Assembly: GCA_035503515.1 (NCBI GenBank)
Contig: DATJTJ010000130.1
Coordinates: 25,720 to 89,719, forward strand
Length of the DNA: 64,000 nt
Direction: 5' to 3'
Source of the DNA: DAIDKA01 sp035503515
Lineage (GTDB): Bacteria; Pseudomonadota; Gammaproteobacteria; Steroidobacterales; Steroidobacteraceae
In this document: positions 54,384 to 63,416 of the stretch, piece after piece
Layout: every line of letters starts with the position of its first letter
Numbering within the stretch: the first letter of the stretch is position 1
Notes under the pieces: model-generated
What the model was told of the DNA's origin: nothing
Databases searched by the model: none
Seen by the model: the letters and a program-made list of their open reading frames with translations, nothing else
Made by a program: the position numbers and the translations under genes

Positions 54384-54452
54384 GATGGCGGATCGGAGTT
54401 TAACAAAAACTGTCCGCGTCACCTCGAAAGCGCACAATTCAGCTGCACCCGA

Positions 54453-56450
54453 ATGGCGACGATACTGGATAATGCGCGTCCGGATTCCTGTGGGGCAGAA
54501 GTCGTGGCGGGTAGAGTGGTGGCAGGATTTGCGGCGGTACTGCTGATTGTCGTTTCGCCGTGGCCGGTACTGGCAGCGGCCGCGGCAGCGCCGGATATCC
54601 GGCAGCTCATCGATCGCGCCGAGCAGGAAGGCTTCACGGATCCGGAGGCGCAGAACCGCGACGCCCGGGCGGCGCTCGACTCGTTGCAGCGCAGTCCGGA
54701 CGTTGATGCGGAAATCCGCGCGCGACTGATCCTGTGCGGGTACGACTCGGAACGCAACCTGCAGGCCGCGCAGGAGCAGGCGCAGCGCGTGTCGGCGCTG
54801 CTGCCGCGGGCGCACGATGGCGGGCTGCGGGCGGGCATGCTGACCTGCGAGGGCGAGACCCGCGAGACCCGCGGGGACAATGCCGAAGCGCTGCGGCTGT
54901 TCAGCCTGGCGGTGGCGGCCGCCACGGGCAGCCACGATGATGCGCGGCTGGCGGCGGCCCTGTATTCACGCGGTTATCTGCTGGGTCTGCAGGGCGAGTA
55001 TGCGGCGGGGCTGGTGGACCTGCGCCGGGCGCAGGACCTTTTCGACCGGACCGGTCATCACTACGATGCGCTCTCCTGCCGGGACAGCATCGCCACGCTC
55101 TACAGCCGCCTCGGCGATGACGCCGAGGCCGCACGGCTGTACTCCGACGTGCTGCGGATGCAGCGCGAGGCGGGCATGGTGCGCGAACAGGCCGTCACGC
55201 TGCACAACCTCGCCCGCACCTACGAGGACCTGCAGCAGTGGGACCTTGCTGAGTCGGGTTTCCGCGAGGCGCTCGATCTGGCCCAGAAGCTGCGCTATAC
55301 GCGCGTCCAGGCCTACGCCCTGCGTGGCCTCGCGGCCGTGCAAATCGCGCATCGCGACAGCGCCGGGGCCATGGCGCAACTGGCGGCCGCCGCCCTGCTG
55401 CAGCGGCAGACACCCGATGCGCGCCTGGGCGCGCAGATCAATCTGGAGCGGGGACGGGCGCTGGACCGGGCCGGGCGGCTGCTGGAAAGCGCGGTGGCCC
55501 TGCAGCAGGCCCGCGGGGTCTTCAGGTCCGCGCAATCGGCGAAGGAACTGATCGACGCGGACAGCGAGCTCGCGCGGGTCGAAGCCGAAATGGGGCAATG
55601 GCGTGCCGCGTACGCCGATGAAGCCGAGGCCGCGCACCAGCAGCAGCAGCTGTTCTCGCGGCAACTCGACCAGCGGTTCGCGGTGCTGAAGATCGAATAC
55701 GATACCGCCGCCCAGGAGCAGGAAAACCGCGCCCTGGTGCGCGAGAATCAGGCCACCGGCCTGGCGCTCGCCCAGTCCCGGCGGGTGCGGCAGTTGCAGG
55801 GCGTGGTGATCGGCCTCGGCGTGGCTCTGGGCACGGTCCTGATCTGGCTCGTCCTGCTCAATCGCGGACGGGCACGACGCATGGGGAGTCTGGCGATGAC
55901 CGACGAGCTCACCAAGTCACCCAACCGGCGCGCGGTGCTCGCGCAACTGAGTGCATTGCTCAAGCGGCCCGAGCCCGGGCCCTGCGCGATCCTCATCATG
56001 GACATCGATTTCTTCAAGCGCATCAACGACCAGCACGGGCATGCGGCCGGTGACGAAGTGCTGAGGCTGGTGGCCGATGCGGTGCGCAGCGCGGTGCAGG
56101 CCCCGGCGTTCTTCGGGCGCCTCGGAGGGGAGGAATTCCTGATCGTGCTGCCCGAAGCGGACATCCCGGCGGCACGGCGGTTCGCCGAGAGCCTGCGCCA
56201 GAGCGTCGCCGACATCGATACCGGGTCCGTGATCGCCGGGCACGCCGGCGTGACCACCAGCGTCGGACTGACGGTGACGCGGGCCGGCACGGACGATCTG
56301 GGCAACATGATGGCGCGCGCCGACACGGCGCTGTACGCGGCCAAGCGCTCGGGCAGGAACTGCGTGCGGGTCGAACCGGCGCCGGATGATCCGCATCGCG
56401 ACGCAGCCGGCGCGCAGATGCTCGAAGACGGCGCGCACACCCGTCACTGA
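54453..56450 (+). CDS. TPR-sensor diguanylate cyclase
   Basis: 665 residues. A signal peptide (~20-40) exports a TPR sensor (~75-440) to the periplasm; a TM helix (~450-472) connects to the cytoplasmic GGDEF domain. The active site is LGGEEF (residues 558-562); MDIDFFKRIND gives the metal/substrate Asp. No RxxD inhibitory site is seen. ATG 54453 is chosen since the upstream frame has no homology. Overlaps the convergent glpK stop by 7 bp. Expected to make c-di-GMP on an envelope signal. Confidence 0.9.
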   Translation: MATILDNARPDSCGAEVVAGRVVAGFAAVLLIVVSPWPVLAAAAAAPDIRQLIDRAEQEGFTDPEAQNRDARAALDSLQRSPDVDAEIRARLILCGYDSERNLQAAQEQAQRVSALLPRAHDGGLRAGMLTCEGETRETRGDNAEALRLFSLAVAAATGSHDDARLAAALYSRGYLLGLQGEYAAGLVDLRRAQDLFDRTGHHYDALSCRDSIATLYSRLGDDAEAARLYSDVLRMQREAGMVREQAVTLHNLARTYEDLQQWDLAESGFREALDLAQKLRYTRVQAYALRGLAAVQIAHRDSAGAMAQLAAAALLQRQTPDARLGAQINLERGRALDRAGRLLESAVALQQARGVFRSAQSAKELIDADSELARVEAEMGQWRAAYADEAEAAHQQQQLFSRQLDQRFAVLKIEYDTAAQEQENRALVRENQATGLALAQSRRVRQLQGVVIGLGVALGTVLIWLVLLNRGRARRMGSLAMTDELTKSPNRRAVLAQLSALLKRPEPGPCAILIMDIDFFKRINDQHGHAAGDEVLRLVADAVRSAVQAPAFFGRLGGEEFLIVLPEADIPAARRFAESLRQSVADIDTGSVIAGHAGVTTSVGLTVTRAGTDDLGNMMARADTALYAAKRSGRNCVRVEPAPDDPHRDAAGAQMLEDGAHTRH

Positions 56451-57943
56451 AACGTGCGGGTACTCGCCACGGCCTGAGCCCAGCGCTGCAGCCGCGCGCC
56501 GGCCTCGTCCCGGGTCATCCGCGGCAGATAGGTGGGACCCGCCTGCCAACCGGCAGCGATCTGCGCCTGCGTCCACAAACCCGCGCCGACGCCCGCAAGC
56601 GCGGCTGCCCCCAGTGCGGTGCTTTCGGCCTGCCGGGCGCACACGACCGGTGCGCCGAGCAGGTCGGCCTGGAACTGCATCAGCAGCGCGTTGCGGCAGC
56701 CGCCGCCATCGACCCGCAGCTCGCGCACGGCGTGCTTCGCATCCGCCTGCATGGCGTTGAGGACATCCGTGCTCTGGAAGGCAATGGCCTCGAGGGTCGC
56801 GCGTGCGATATGACCCGCCGTCGTACCGCGAGTCAGCCCCACCAGCGCGCCGCGCGCCCGCGCATCCCAGTACGGCGCCCCGAGGCCGGTGAACGCGGGC
56901 ACGAAGTGCACGCCATCGGTGTCGGGCACGGTGCGCGCCAATGGCTCGACCGCATCCGAATCCGCGATCACGCCGAGTCCGTCGCGCAGCCATTGCACGG
57001 CAGCGCCGCCGACGAACACGCTGCCTTCGAGCGCGTACCGGGTGGCATCACTCCCCAGCCGCCAGGCGACGGTGGCGAGCAGATGATGGTCCGAGCGCAT
57101 GGCGCTTGCGCCCGTGTTCATCAGCAGGAAGCAGCCCGTGCCATAGGTGTTCTTGGCCATCCCGGGGTGCAGGCATGCCTGCCCGAACAGCGCAGCCTGC
57201 TGATCGCCGGCGATGCCGGTGATGGGGACGGCCGTCCCGTTCAGATCGGCCATCAGCTTCGCGTCGGCCGGGGCGAAGCAGCAGGGGAGAACCTGCGGCA
57301 GGCAGGGGCGCGGGATGTCGAACAGCGCCAGCAACTCCGGGTCCCAGTCGCCCGTGTGGATGTTGAACAGCATGGTCCGGCTGGCATTGCTGATGTCGGT
57401 GACATGGGCCCGGCCGCCGGTCAGATTCCAGATCAGCCAGCTGTCGATCGTGCCGAAGGCCAGCTCGCCGCGCGCCGCGCCGTCGCGGGCGCCCGGCACG
57501 TTCTGCAGCAGCCATTCGAGCTTGGACGCCGAGAAATAGCTGTCGGGCACGAGGCCGGTGCGCGCACCGATCAGTCCGCCATGGCCGTCCGCGAGCAATC
57601 CGGCGCAGCGCTGCGCCGTGCGCCGGTCCTGCCAGACTATGGCCGGTGCGACGGGCCTGCCGGTGCGGCGGTTCCACAGCAGCGTGGTCTCCCGCTGGTT
57701 GGTGATGCCGATCGCTGCCAGGTCGCGGGCGCCGATGCCGGCGCGGCCGAGGGCCTCGGTGATGGTTGCGAGCTGCGTGGTCCAGATCTGCGCGGCGTCG
57801 TGCTCGACCCACCCCGGGTGCGGGTAGCCCTGGGGATGTTCGCGCTGACCCAGGCCTGCAATGTTGCGGGCCTCGTCGAACACGATCGCGCGCGAACTGG
57901 TCGTGCCCTGGTCGATGGCGAGCACGTGACGCTTCGGGTTCAC
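56444..57943 (-). CDS. glpK: Glycerol kinase
   Basis: Makes glycerol-3-phosphate from glycerol and ATP. 499 residues (GTG start): LAIDQGTTSSRAIVFD, GITNQRETTLLW, NTYGTGCFLLMNTG, FVPAFTGLGAPYWD and DGGGCRNALLMQ motifs, typical FGGY fold. The GTG overlaps the glpD stop (GTGA), so both are coupled. No glpF or glpR is near. The pair with GlpD makes dihydroxyacetone phosphate. Confidence 0.97.
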   Translation of the reverse strand: MNPKRHVLAIDQGTTSSRAIVFDEARNIAGLGQREHPQGYPHPGWVEHDAAQIWTTQLATITEALGRAGIGARDLAAIGITNQRETTLLWNRRTGRPVAPAIVWQDRRTAQRCAGLLADGHGGLIGARTGLVPDSYFSASKLEWLLQNVPGARDGAARGELAFGTIDSWLIWNLTGGRAHVTDISNASRTMLFNIHTGDWDPELLALFDIPRPCLPQVLPCCFAPADAKLMADLNGTAVPITGIAGDQQAALFGQACLHPGMAKNTYGTGCFLLMNTGASAMRSDHHLLATVAWRLGSDATRYALEGSVFVGGAAVQWLRDGLGVIADSDAVEPLARTVPDTDGVHFVPAFTGLGAPYWDARARGALVGLTRGTTAGHIARATLEAIAFQSTDVLNAMQADAKHAVRELRVDGGGCRNALLMQFQADLLGAPVVCARQAESTALGAAALAGVGAGLWTQAQIAAGWQAGPTYLPRMTRDEAGARLQRWAQAVASTRTFQ

Positions 57944-59457
57944 GCGAACTGTCCGCGCCTGCCTGAGCCGCGATTGCCGAGCCAGGCATCGAGCCGGGCC
58001 TCGCTCCCGGGCGGCAGATGCAGTCCGAGCTTGCTTCGGCGCCAGAGGATGTCGCGTGCGGTCATTGCCCACTCATGCCCGCACAGATAATCGATCTCGC
58101 GTTCATAGAGACCGGGTAGCACTTCCTCGCCCATCATCGGCAGGCTGCGCGCCGGACCGACGAGGCGCGCGATGCGCGTCCCATAGGCCCGCGCATAGCG
58201 TTCGCGCACCGCCTGCGGCAGCCACGGCAGGCGGCGGGCGATGGCGCGCAGGAACACCGCGAGACTCGCTCCCGGCAAGTCTCCCCCGGGCAATACCGCA
58301 AGCTGCGTCCAGGGCGCCGCCCGGAACTGCAGCGCCTGGCAGAGCCTGTCGACCGCTTCCTCGGCGAGGCGGCGGAAGGTGGTGATCTTGCCGCCGAAGA
58401 CGCTCAGCAGCGGTGGCCCGTCGGCGTCGAGGTCGAGGGCGTAATCGCGCGTGACCTTGGCGGGGTCCAGCGACTCATCCTCCAGCAGTGGCCGCACGCC
58501 GGCGAAGCTGTGGACCACGTCCCCGGCGTCGATCTGCGTGGTGAAATAGCGGTTCACGGTGGCGCAGAGGTAGTCGGTCTCGGCCGGCGTGATCTGCAGG
58601 TCCCGGGGCTCGGCATGGTATTCCTCATCGGTGGTGCCGATCAGCGTGAACTCGCGCTCGTAGGGGATCGCGAACACGATGCGCCGGTCGGTATTCTGGA
58701 AGATGTAGGCGAAACGATGCCGGAAGATCTGCGGGACGACGATATGGCTGCCCTTGATGAGGCGCACCGCGCGGCGCGTGCTCAAGCCGGTGCGCGCGTG
58801 CAGGAAGTCCGCGACCCAGGGCCCCGCGGCGTTCACCACCGCACGCGCGTACACGATCTGCGCAGTCCCACCGTGGCTCGTGGGCGCCAGCTCGAGCCGC
58901 CAGTCCGACTCGCGCCGGTGCGCACGCTCACAACGCACGCGGGTGAGGATCGTCGCGCCATGTTCGGCCGCGTCGCGGGCGTTGAGGGCCACCAGCCGCG
59001 CATCATCGGTCCAGGCATCGGAGTAGATGAAGCCCCTGCGGAAGCGCGGGTCGAGTCCGGATCCGGCGGGATGGCGCCGCAGGTTCAGGCCTTTCGATGC
59101 GGCAAGCCGCTTGCGCGGCGCCAGATGATCGTAGAGGAACAGGCCCGCACGGATTTCGAACAGCGGGCGCAGGTGTGCATCGTGGGGCATGACGAACCGC
59201 AGGGGGCGGATCAGGTGCGGGGCACTCGCCAGCAGCACCTCGCGCTCGAGCAACGCCTTGCGCACCAGCCCGAAGTGCCACTGTTCCAGGTAGCGCAGAC
59301 CGCCATGTATGAGCTTGGTGCTGGCCGAGGAGGTGTGCGCGGCCAGATCGTCCTGTTCGCACAGGATCACCGACAGTCCGCGACCGGCGGCATCCCGTGC
59401 TATGCCGCAGCCATTGATGCCGCCTCCCACCACGAGCAGGTCACAGCGCTTTTCCAT
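57940..59457 (-). CDS. glpD: Aerobic glycerol-3-phosphate dehydrogenase
   Basis: FAD-dependent, quinone-linked enzyme that oxidises glycerol-3-phosphate at the inner membrane. 505 residues: N-terminal FAD motif LLVVGGGINGCGIARDAAGRG, HTSSASTKLIHGGLRYLE, NAAGPWVADF, and the DUF-like C-terminal helical domain (DYLCGHEWAMTARDILWRRSKLGLH). ATG 59457 begins the conserved region; the frame is open to 59511. First in the glpD-glpK pair, divergent from the ModF-like gene. Confidence 0.96.
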   Translation of the reverse strand: MEKRCDLLVVGGGINGCGIARDAAGRGLSVILCEQDDLAAHTSSASTKLIHGGLRYLEQWHFGLVRKALLEREVLLASAPHLIRPLRFVMPHDAHLRPLFEIRAGLFLYDHLAPRKRLAASKGLNLRRHPAGSGLDPRFRRGFIYSDAWTDDARLVALNARDAAEHGATILTRVRCERAHRRESDWRLELAPTSHGGTAQIVYARAVVNAAGPWVADFLHARTGLSTRRAVRLIKGSHIVVPQIFRHRFAYIFQNTDRRIVFAIPYEREFTLIGTTDEEYHAEPRDLQITPAETDYLCATVNRYFTTQIDAGDVVHSFAGVRPLLEDESLDPAKVTRDYALDLDADGPPLLSVFGGKITTFRRLAEEAVDRLCQALQFRAAPWTQLAVLPGGDLPGASLAVFLRAIARRLPWLPQAVRERYARAYGTRIARLVGPARSLPMMGEEVLPGLYEREIDYLCGHEWAMTARDILWRRSKLGLHLPPGSEARLDAWLGNRGSGRRGQFA

Positions 59458-59521
59458 GCCGGAAACGACGGGCATGGCCGGCATCTTGCCACGTGCGCCC
59501 GTTCGGTCCAATGTGCGCGCC

Positions 59522-61063
59522 GTGAAAGCCTATCTTGAAGTCCGTCTGCGGCGCATCTGCGTGGCGCGCGGTGAGCGCATGGTCCTGCGCGGCATCGACT
59601 GGCACCTGCGGCCAGGCCAGCACTGGGTGCTGGTCGGCGCCAATGGTGCGGGCAAGACCCAGCTGCTGAAGCTCATCGCCGGGGCGGTCTGGCCCGTGCC
59701 GGAACTGCAGCCTCTGCGGCGGTATCGCTGGGGCCGCGAGGTGCGCGACACCCCGTACGAAGCCCAGGACGAGATCGCGTATGTCGGCCCGGAACGCCAG
59801 GACCGCTACGAACGCTACGGCTGGAACCATTGCGTCGAGCAGATCGTCGGTACGGGCATACATCGCACCGACATCCCGCTGCACGACTTGAGCGGCTCCG
59901 ACCGGCGCACCATCGCGGCCCTGGCACGCCGCCTGGACATCACGGCCCTGCTGCCCCGGCGTTTCCTGACGCTTTCCTATGGCGAGCGGCGCCTGGTGCT
60001 GCTGGCACGCGCCCTGGCCATCCGTCCGCGGCTGCTGCTCATGGACGAACTGCTCAATGGACTGGATGCGAAGCGGCATGCGACGGCGCTGCGTTTCCTC
60101 GCGGCGATGCGTCGTTCGCGGCTGCCGTGGATCCTGTCCGTGCACCGCCCCGAGGACGTGCCGGCCAGTGCCACGCATGCCCTGATACTCGAGGAGGGGC
60201 GGATCGCCTATCGTGGTCCAATCGGCCGGGCGCCGCTTGCGAAATGGTTTTCGCATGCAGCGGCCGCGCGCGGCGGCGTATCGGCATCCCGCGTCGCGGC
60301 GGGGCGTCCCGGGCGGCCGCGCGAGCGCGGGCAACCGCGCTTCCTGGTGCGCCTCACGAATGCAGATGTCTACCTGGACGAGCACCGGGCGCTCCGCGGC
60401 ATCACGCTCACCGTCCACCGGGGCGAATGCTGGGTGGTCCACGGCCACAACGGTTCGGGCAAGTCGACGCTCATCCGCACCCTCTACGGTGATCACGGCG
60501 TCGCGGTGGGCGGCCGCATCGAGCGCGCCGGTATCGTGGCCGGCGTGCCGCTGGATATCTTCAAGCGCTCGGTGGGACTGGTTGCACCCCATCTGCAGGC
60601 CGATCATCCGCGCGAGCTCACGGTGTCCGAGGTGGCGCAGTCCGGCCGCCATGCCAGCATCGGGCTGGTGGACGCACCCACCGCGGCGGACCGCGCGGCG
60701 GCGCGCGCCGCGCTGCGGTTCTTCGGCATCGACGCTCTTGCCCGGCGCCGGCTCGAGGAACTCTCCTATGGACAGATGCGACGGGTGCTGTTCGCGCGGG
60801 CCTGGGTCAGCAAGCCACCGCTGCTGCTGCTCGATGAGCCCTACTCGGGAGTGGATGCGTCGACCCGGCATGCACTCATGCGCCACCTGGACGAGCTCGT
60901 CGCCGCAGGGACCACCGTGGTCATCGCGACCCATAACCGCGAGGAATGGCCGCGCGGCACCACCCACGAACTGGCATTGTCCCAAGGCAGCCCGGTATGG
61001 TGTGGGCCGATACGCCTGCGCCCCTCACACACTTCCGCCAGGACCGCCGCCAAGTCCCGATGA
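59522..61063 (+). CDS. ModF-like tandem ABC ATPase
   Basis: Two ABC ATPase domains in one soluble 513-residue protein without TM helices. Domain 1: Walker A GANGAGKT, signature LSYGERRL, Walker B LLLMDELLNGLD. Domain 2: Walker A GHNGSGKS, signature LSYGQMRR, Walker B LLLLDEPYSGVD. ModF/PhrA-type proteins have this plan, with unclear roles (molybdate or repair). A GTG start is used (59522); ATG 59474 is an in-frame alternative. The stop overlaps the MFS gene (ATGA), a coupling that suggests shared function. Confidence 0.85.
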   Translation: MKAYLEVRLRRICVARGERMVLRGIDWHLRPGQHWVLVGANGAGKTQLLKLIAGAVWPVPELQPLRRYRWGREVRDTPYEAQDEIAYVGPERQDRYERYGWNHCVEQIVGTGIHRTDIPLHDLSGSDRRTIAALARRLDITALLPRRFLTLSYGERRLVLLARALAIRPRLLLMDELLNGLDAKRHATALRFLAAMRRSRLPWILSVHRPEDVPASATHALILEEGRIAYRGPIGRAPLAKWFSHAAAARGGVSASRVAAGRPGRPRERGQPRFLVRLTNADVYLDEHRALRGITLTVHRGECWVVHGHNGSGKSTLIRTLYGDHGVAVGGRIERAGIVAGVPLDIFKRSVGLVAPHLQADHPRELTVSEVAQSGRHASIGLVDAPTAADRAAARAALRFFGIDALARRRLEELSYGQMRRVLFARAWVSKPPLLLLDEPYSGVDASTRHALMRHLDELVAAGTTVVIATHNREEWPRGTTHELALSQGSPVWCGPIRLRPSHTSARTAAKSR

Positions 61064-62295
61064 CGCCATCGACCCCACCCCAAGCGCCCGCCAGGGCGCC
61101 TTCGCTGCTCTTCCTGTTCGTGGTGTCGATGATCGACGTACTGGGATTCGGCGTGCTGATTCCGCTGGTGCCCTACATAGCGCAGCGCTTCGGTGCCAGT
61201 GCCACGGTCACCACCGCCATTCTGGGCAGCTATTCGCTGTGCCAGCTGCTGGCCGCCCCGGTCTGGGGACGCCTGAGCGATCGCTACGGGCGGCGTCCGA
61301 TTCTCATGAGCAGCCTGAGCGGGGCCTGCCTCTCCTACCTGATCCTGGGCTTTGCCAACGGCCTGTGGATGGTGCTGGCCTCGCGCATGCTGGCCGGCCT
61401 GATGGCGGGCAATCTCGCCGCAGCGTTCGCCTATGCCTCGGATGTGAGCACGCCGGCCACCCGCGCCAAGTCGATGGGCATGGTGGGTGCGGCCATCGGC
61501 ATCGGCTTCATGCTCGGCATGCCGATCGGCGGCATGCTCGCCGGCAATCAGGCGCAAACGGCCGATTTTCTCGCCCCCGCCCTGGCATCGGCCGCGCTCA
61601 GCCTGTTCGCGCTGTCACTGGTCAAGTTCGGGCTGCCCGAAAGTCGTCGCGGACGGCAACCCACCGCCGCGGCATCTGCGGTCCGCCAGGGTCCGCTGAC
61701 GCTGCTGCGACAGCGGCCCGGATTGCTGCTCATCGCCAGCGCCGCGCTGCTGGTCACCACCGCGCAGGGGATCCTCGAGTCGATCTTCGCGCTGTGGGCC
61801 CTGCACCGCTTCGGCGCGGGTCCCCGGACGGTCGGCTTCGCGCTGTTCGGCGCAGCGTTCGTTGCAGTGCTGATGCAGGGCGGTCTGGTGCGGGTGCTCG
61901 CGCCGCGCATCGGCGAGCGGCGCCTGGCACAGGGGGGCGTGGCGTTCTACGTCGCCGGGTTGCTGGTCGTGGCGCTGGCCGCGAACAGCCTGCTGGCGGC
62001 CGCGCTGGGATTGCTGCTGTGTGGCGCCGGCATGGGCGCCTTCAGCCCCAGCGCCTCGGCGCTGGCCTCGCGCCAGTCGCATGGCGACAATCGCGGCGCC
62101 GTCATGGGCACCTACCAGTCCGCGACCAGTCTGGCGCGCGTCATCGGCCCGTTCGTCGCGGGGCCCGTGTACGCCTTCTGGGGCACGAACTCGCCTTTCA
62201 TCGCCGCCGCATGCATTACCGCTCCGGCGGCACTCCTGATCTGGCGGGCGGCCGACTCCGCAACGGACGACGAGCCCAACTCGGTGCCGGAGTGA
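61060..62295 (+). CDS. MFS drug:H+ antiporter (TetA-like)
   Basis: 411 residues with 12 predicted TM helices and the Motif A GRLSDRYGRRPIL between TM2 and TM3, plus GMVGAAIGIGFMLGMPIGG (TM5 antiporter motif). Related to TetA-class multidrug or tetracycline efflux in the inner membrane. Substrate unknown; it is linked to the ABC-type ATPase gene upstream, not to a resistance operon. Confidence 0.88.
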   Translation: MTPSTPPQAPARAPSLLFLFVVSMIDVLGFGVLIPLVPYIAQRFGASATVTTAILGSYSLCQLLAAPVWGRLSDRYGRRPILMSSLSGACLSYLILGFANGLWMVLASRMLAGLMAGNLAAAFAYASDVSTPATRAKSMGMVGAAIGIGFMLGMPIGGMLAGNQAQTADFLAPALASAALSLFALSLVKFGLPESRRGRQPTAAASAVRQGPLTLLRQRPGLLLIASAALLVTTAQGILESIFALWALHRFGAGPRTVGFALFGAAFVAVLMQGGLVRVLAPRIGERRLAQGGVAFYVAGLLVVALAANSLLAAALGLLLCGAGMGAFSPSASALASRQSHGDNRGAVMGTYQSATSLARVIGPFVAGPVYAFWGTNSPFIAAACITAPAALLIWRAADSATDDEPNSVPE

Positions 62296-62299
62296 AGAC

Positions 62300-63202
62300 T
62301 CAGAGGCTGATCCGGGTTTCGAAAATGGCGGTCGCCTGACCGACTATCCATACGCCGGCGACCGCCTCGTCGCGCAATTCCAGTTCGATTTCGACGCGTC
62401 CGGGGCGATGGAGGTGATGTCCCTGGGCACCGGCAAAGTGCACCTGTTCGGCCATCGGGCCGAGCAGCCGGTGACGGGCGAGATAGGTCCCGAGCATGCC
62501 ATGCGCGTTGCCGCTCACCGGGTCCTCGGCGATACCCAGTGCCGGGCAGAACATCCGTGATTCGGTCAGCACCTCCGGCAGCTCCGGCGCGAGGGTAAAC
62601 ACGAAAAACCCCTGGGCACCCAGTTGCGCCGACAGGGTGGTCAGGCGCGAGAAGTCCGGCTTCAACTGCCGCAGGTTGTCCGCAGCCCGCACGCCCACCA
62701 TGAGCCGGGTGCTGCTGGCGCCGACGATCTGCACCGGGCAATTCGGATCCAGGTCGTGGGAGGCCAGCGCCAGGGCATCCATCACGGCCAGCCGCTCCCG
62801 ATCGTTGATCTCGCGGCCCAGTGCCGGCGGGGTCTGCCGGATGGCAATGCGCCGCTGCGCATCGGCGCCGCGGATGTCCACCTCGACGATACCGCCCCGG
62901 GATTTCTGGCGCAGGCGGCGCGTGCCATGGACGGCTGCGGAAAGCACGTAATGGGCGGCCACGCTCGCGTGGCCCACGAAGGCCGCCTCGGTGCGCGGCG
63001 TGAAGAACCGGACCCGCAGATCGTGGTCGGCGCCGTCGGGCTTGAGCACGAAGGCGGTATCGGCGTTGTTGAGCTCGCGTGCGATGGCGAGCATCTCGGC
63101 GTCGGTGAGGGGGTCTGCGTCCAGGACGACGCCGGCGGGGTTGCCGGTGAAGCGGGTGCGGGTGAAGGCGTCGACCTGATGGACGTGGACGGTGCGCGTC
63201 AT
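62300..63202 (-). CDS. PhzF-family isomerase-like protein
   Basis: 300 residues with the double hot-dog-like PhzF fold: QVDAFTRTRFTGNPAGVV, TPRTEAAFVGHASVAAHY, and EDPVSGNAHGMLGTYL. The usual catalytic Glu in SET(A)F is Asp48 here (NNADTAF). The family includes phenazine-pathway isomerase and epimerase-like enzymes; the substrate is unknown. ATG 63202 is preferred to the upstream frame start at 63289. It ends 4 bp from the MFS stop (convergent). Confidence 0.9.
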   Translation of the reverse strand: MTRTVHVHQVDAFTRTRFTGNPAGVVLDADPLTDAEMLAIARELNNADTAFVLKPDGADHDLRVRFFTPRTEAAFVGHASVAAHYVLSAAVHGTRRLRQKSRGGIVEVDIRGADAQRRIAIRQTPPALGREINDRERLAVMDALALASHDLDPNCPVQIVGASSTRLMVGVRAADNLRQLKPDFSRLTTLSAQLGAQGFFVFTLAPELPEVLTESRMFCPALGIAEDPVSGNAHGMLGTYLARHRLLGPMAEQVHFAGAQGHHLHRPGRVEIELELRDEAVAGVWIVGQATAIFETRISL

Positions 63203-63283
63203 GCTTCGGCTGCTCCTGTTAGCGCAGGGCATGGAACTGCGGGCTTGCGCGCATTGTATGCCCTTCCTGCGACAATTCCGTGC

Positions 63284-63311
63284 TTGCAAAGGGGCGCGCA
63301 GTCACTAACAT
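63284..63311 (+). promoter_or_regulatory. Candidate promoter of the TPP-regulated receptor gene
   Basis: TTGCAA (63284-63289) and TAACAT (63306-63311) with a 16-bp spacer place the transcript start just before the riboswitch aptamer (63324). Moderate matches to sigma-70 boxes only. Confidence 0.35.
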
Positions 63312-63323
63312 AAGCACCCTAGA

Positions 63324-63416
63324 ACCTTGGGGTGGCTTCTGCGGAAGCCTGAGACGCGGGATTGGCCTGCGAACCCGTTGAACCTGATCCGGGTAATACC
63401 GGCGTAGGGAGCAGGT
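63324..63416 (+). ncRNA. TPP riboswitch (THI element)
   Basis: All conserved parts are present: P1 (ACCT 63324-63327 pairs with AGGT 63413-63416), GGGG, the P3-like hairpin GGCTTC/GGAAGCC, CTGAGA (63349-63354), ACCCGTTGAACCTGATCCGGGTAATACC and GGCGTAGGGA. The receptor's GTG begins at the next base (63417), so the AGGGAG at 63406-63411, inside the aptamer, can serve as the ribosome-binding site. TPP binding should hide it and block translation (inference). No separate expression platform is visible. Confidence 0.95.

Noticed and set aside
60213..62339. 708-residue plus-strand frame over the ABC and MFS genes
   Set aside because: Out-of-frame shadow with Arg/Ser/Ala bias; both real genes have full motif sets.
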